Position numbers and translations under genes: made by a program. The notes beneath the pieces are model-generated. The model had not been told where the DNA came from and made no database searches. It was given only the letters and a program-made list of their open reading frames with translations. This document shows, piece by piece, positions 5,343 to 5,642 of a DNA stretch of 5,642 nt (positions within the stretch are counted from its first letter, which is position 1; the number at the start of each line of letters is the position of its first letter). Origin of the DNA: Anaerolineae bacterium (lineage in GTDB: Bacteria; Chloroflexota; Anaerolineae; B4-G1); the NCBI GenBank assembly GCA_030612585.1, contig JAUWNP010000261.1:1-5642 (forward strand). The letters are read 5' to 3'.

Positions 5343-5414
5343 CCAGCAGGACTCCTCCAGTCCCCACTCTGGCTCTCCCCCAAGAGATGAGGGAAGAGGG
5401 CGCTGTCAGGTGAA

Positions 5415-5443
5415 TTGACGGCCAGCGGGTGCTGGGGTACAAT
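5415..5443 (+). promoter_or_regulatory. Strong candidate sigma70-type promoter for the plus-strand gene
   Basis: TTGACG (5415-5420) and TACAAT (5438-5443) are separated by the ideal 17 nt, each matching 5 of 6 consensus bases. Transcription would start near 5450, leaving a leader of about 24 nt before the ATG at 5474, enough to contain the Shine-Dalgarno GGAGG at 5463-5467. Confidence 0.75.
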
Positions 5444-5473
5444 GGTATCACCAGTCTTCGATGGAGGTATTTG

Positions 5474-5642
5474 ATGTCGCGCAAGCGCAAGTCTCGTCGC
5501 AAGTCTCGTCGTCAGGAAACCGCACCTGACTCTCCGATGCGCGCTGTGGCCCATCCGAGCCAGCCGGAGCATCTCAAGTTCGCCTATGCCACCTGGATCT
5601 CAGAGCGGAAGCCTGGCCGCCGGAAGTTGGCCCGCCTGGAGC
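5474..5642 (+). CDS. Unidentified protein with very basic N-terminus, 3' end cut by window
   Basis: Fifty-six codons are visible from ATG 5474, preceded by GGAGG with a 6-nt gap and by a near-consensus promoter. The protein starts MSRKRKSRRKSRRQETAP and continues with HLKFAYATWISERKPGRRK. A perfect 12-bp tandem duplication (CGCAAGTCTCGT at 5486-5497 and 5498-5509) encodes RKSR twice. There is no signal peptide in the visible part. The Lys/Arg-rich start could bind nucleic acid or be a cytoplasmic tail ahead of a membrane segment beyond the window. I cannot name the family. Confidence 0.7.
   Translation, partial: MSRKRKSRRKSRRQETAPDSPMRAVAHPSQPEHLKFAYATWISERKPGRRKLARLE

Noticed and set aside
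5243..5572. Minus-strand 109-residue open frame across the divergent intergenic region
   Set aside because: It overlaps the plus-strand gene start and its near-consensus promoter, has no ribosome site, and reads as low-complexity sequence.

Overview
The window looks like a high-GC bacterial chromosome segment. I infer a member of the Chloroflexota (Anaerolineae-like) from three things: the style of the galactokinase, a large GT39-type membrane protein with a C-terminal extracytoplasmic part, and many short 7-8 bp tandem repeats both inside and between genes. This assignment rests on memory of such genomes and was not searched.

Layout, right to left, because most genes are on the minus strand. 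A divergent intergenic region (5247-5473) separates a plus-strand gene that runs off the right edge (5474 onward, very basic N-terminus, function unknown) from a minus-strand cluster. The cluster is a DUF401-family membrane protein (5246-4017), then a small unrecognised beta-rich protein (3925-3557), then galactokinase (3553-2042), whose start lies 3 nt past the preceding stop. After a 99-bp repeat-rich gap with a good leaderless-type promoter comes a long polytopic membrane protein of the GT39/PMT type (1942 to beyond position 1). Its frame stays open for at least 647 codons to the left edge.

The most unusual feature is how many low-complexity repeats sit inside coding sequence without breaking it. 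The GT39-like gene carries a 7-bp tract at its extreme N-terminus, a 57-nt all-purine tract, eight copies of an 8-bp unit, two adjacent 7-bp tracts that encode the lead-in to its last membrane helix, and a run of nine C. The galactokinase carries two more, a 24-bp tandem duplication and a proline-rich G/C-run palindrome element, which help explain its 503-residue length against roughly 380-400 for the family. Related repeats fill the intergenic gaps and appear to supply the -35 hexamer of two candidate promoters. Units of 7 and 8 bp are not multiples of three, so gain or loss of one unit would shift the frame. That makes the surface-glycosylation gene a candidate for repeat-driven on/off variation.

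Functionally, galactokinase points to galactose use through the Leloir pathway. The neighbouring DUF401 permease and small protein may be part of the same transcription unit, but a link to sugar transport is inference. The GT39-like gene would act on lipid-linked or surface glycans and appears to have its own promoter. No RNA genes, CRISPR arrays, insertion sequences or convincing intrinsic terminators were seen.
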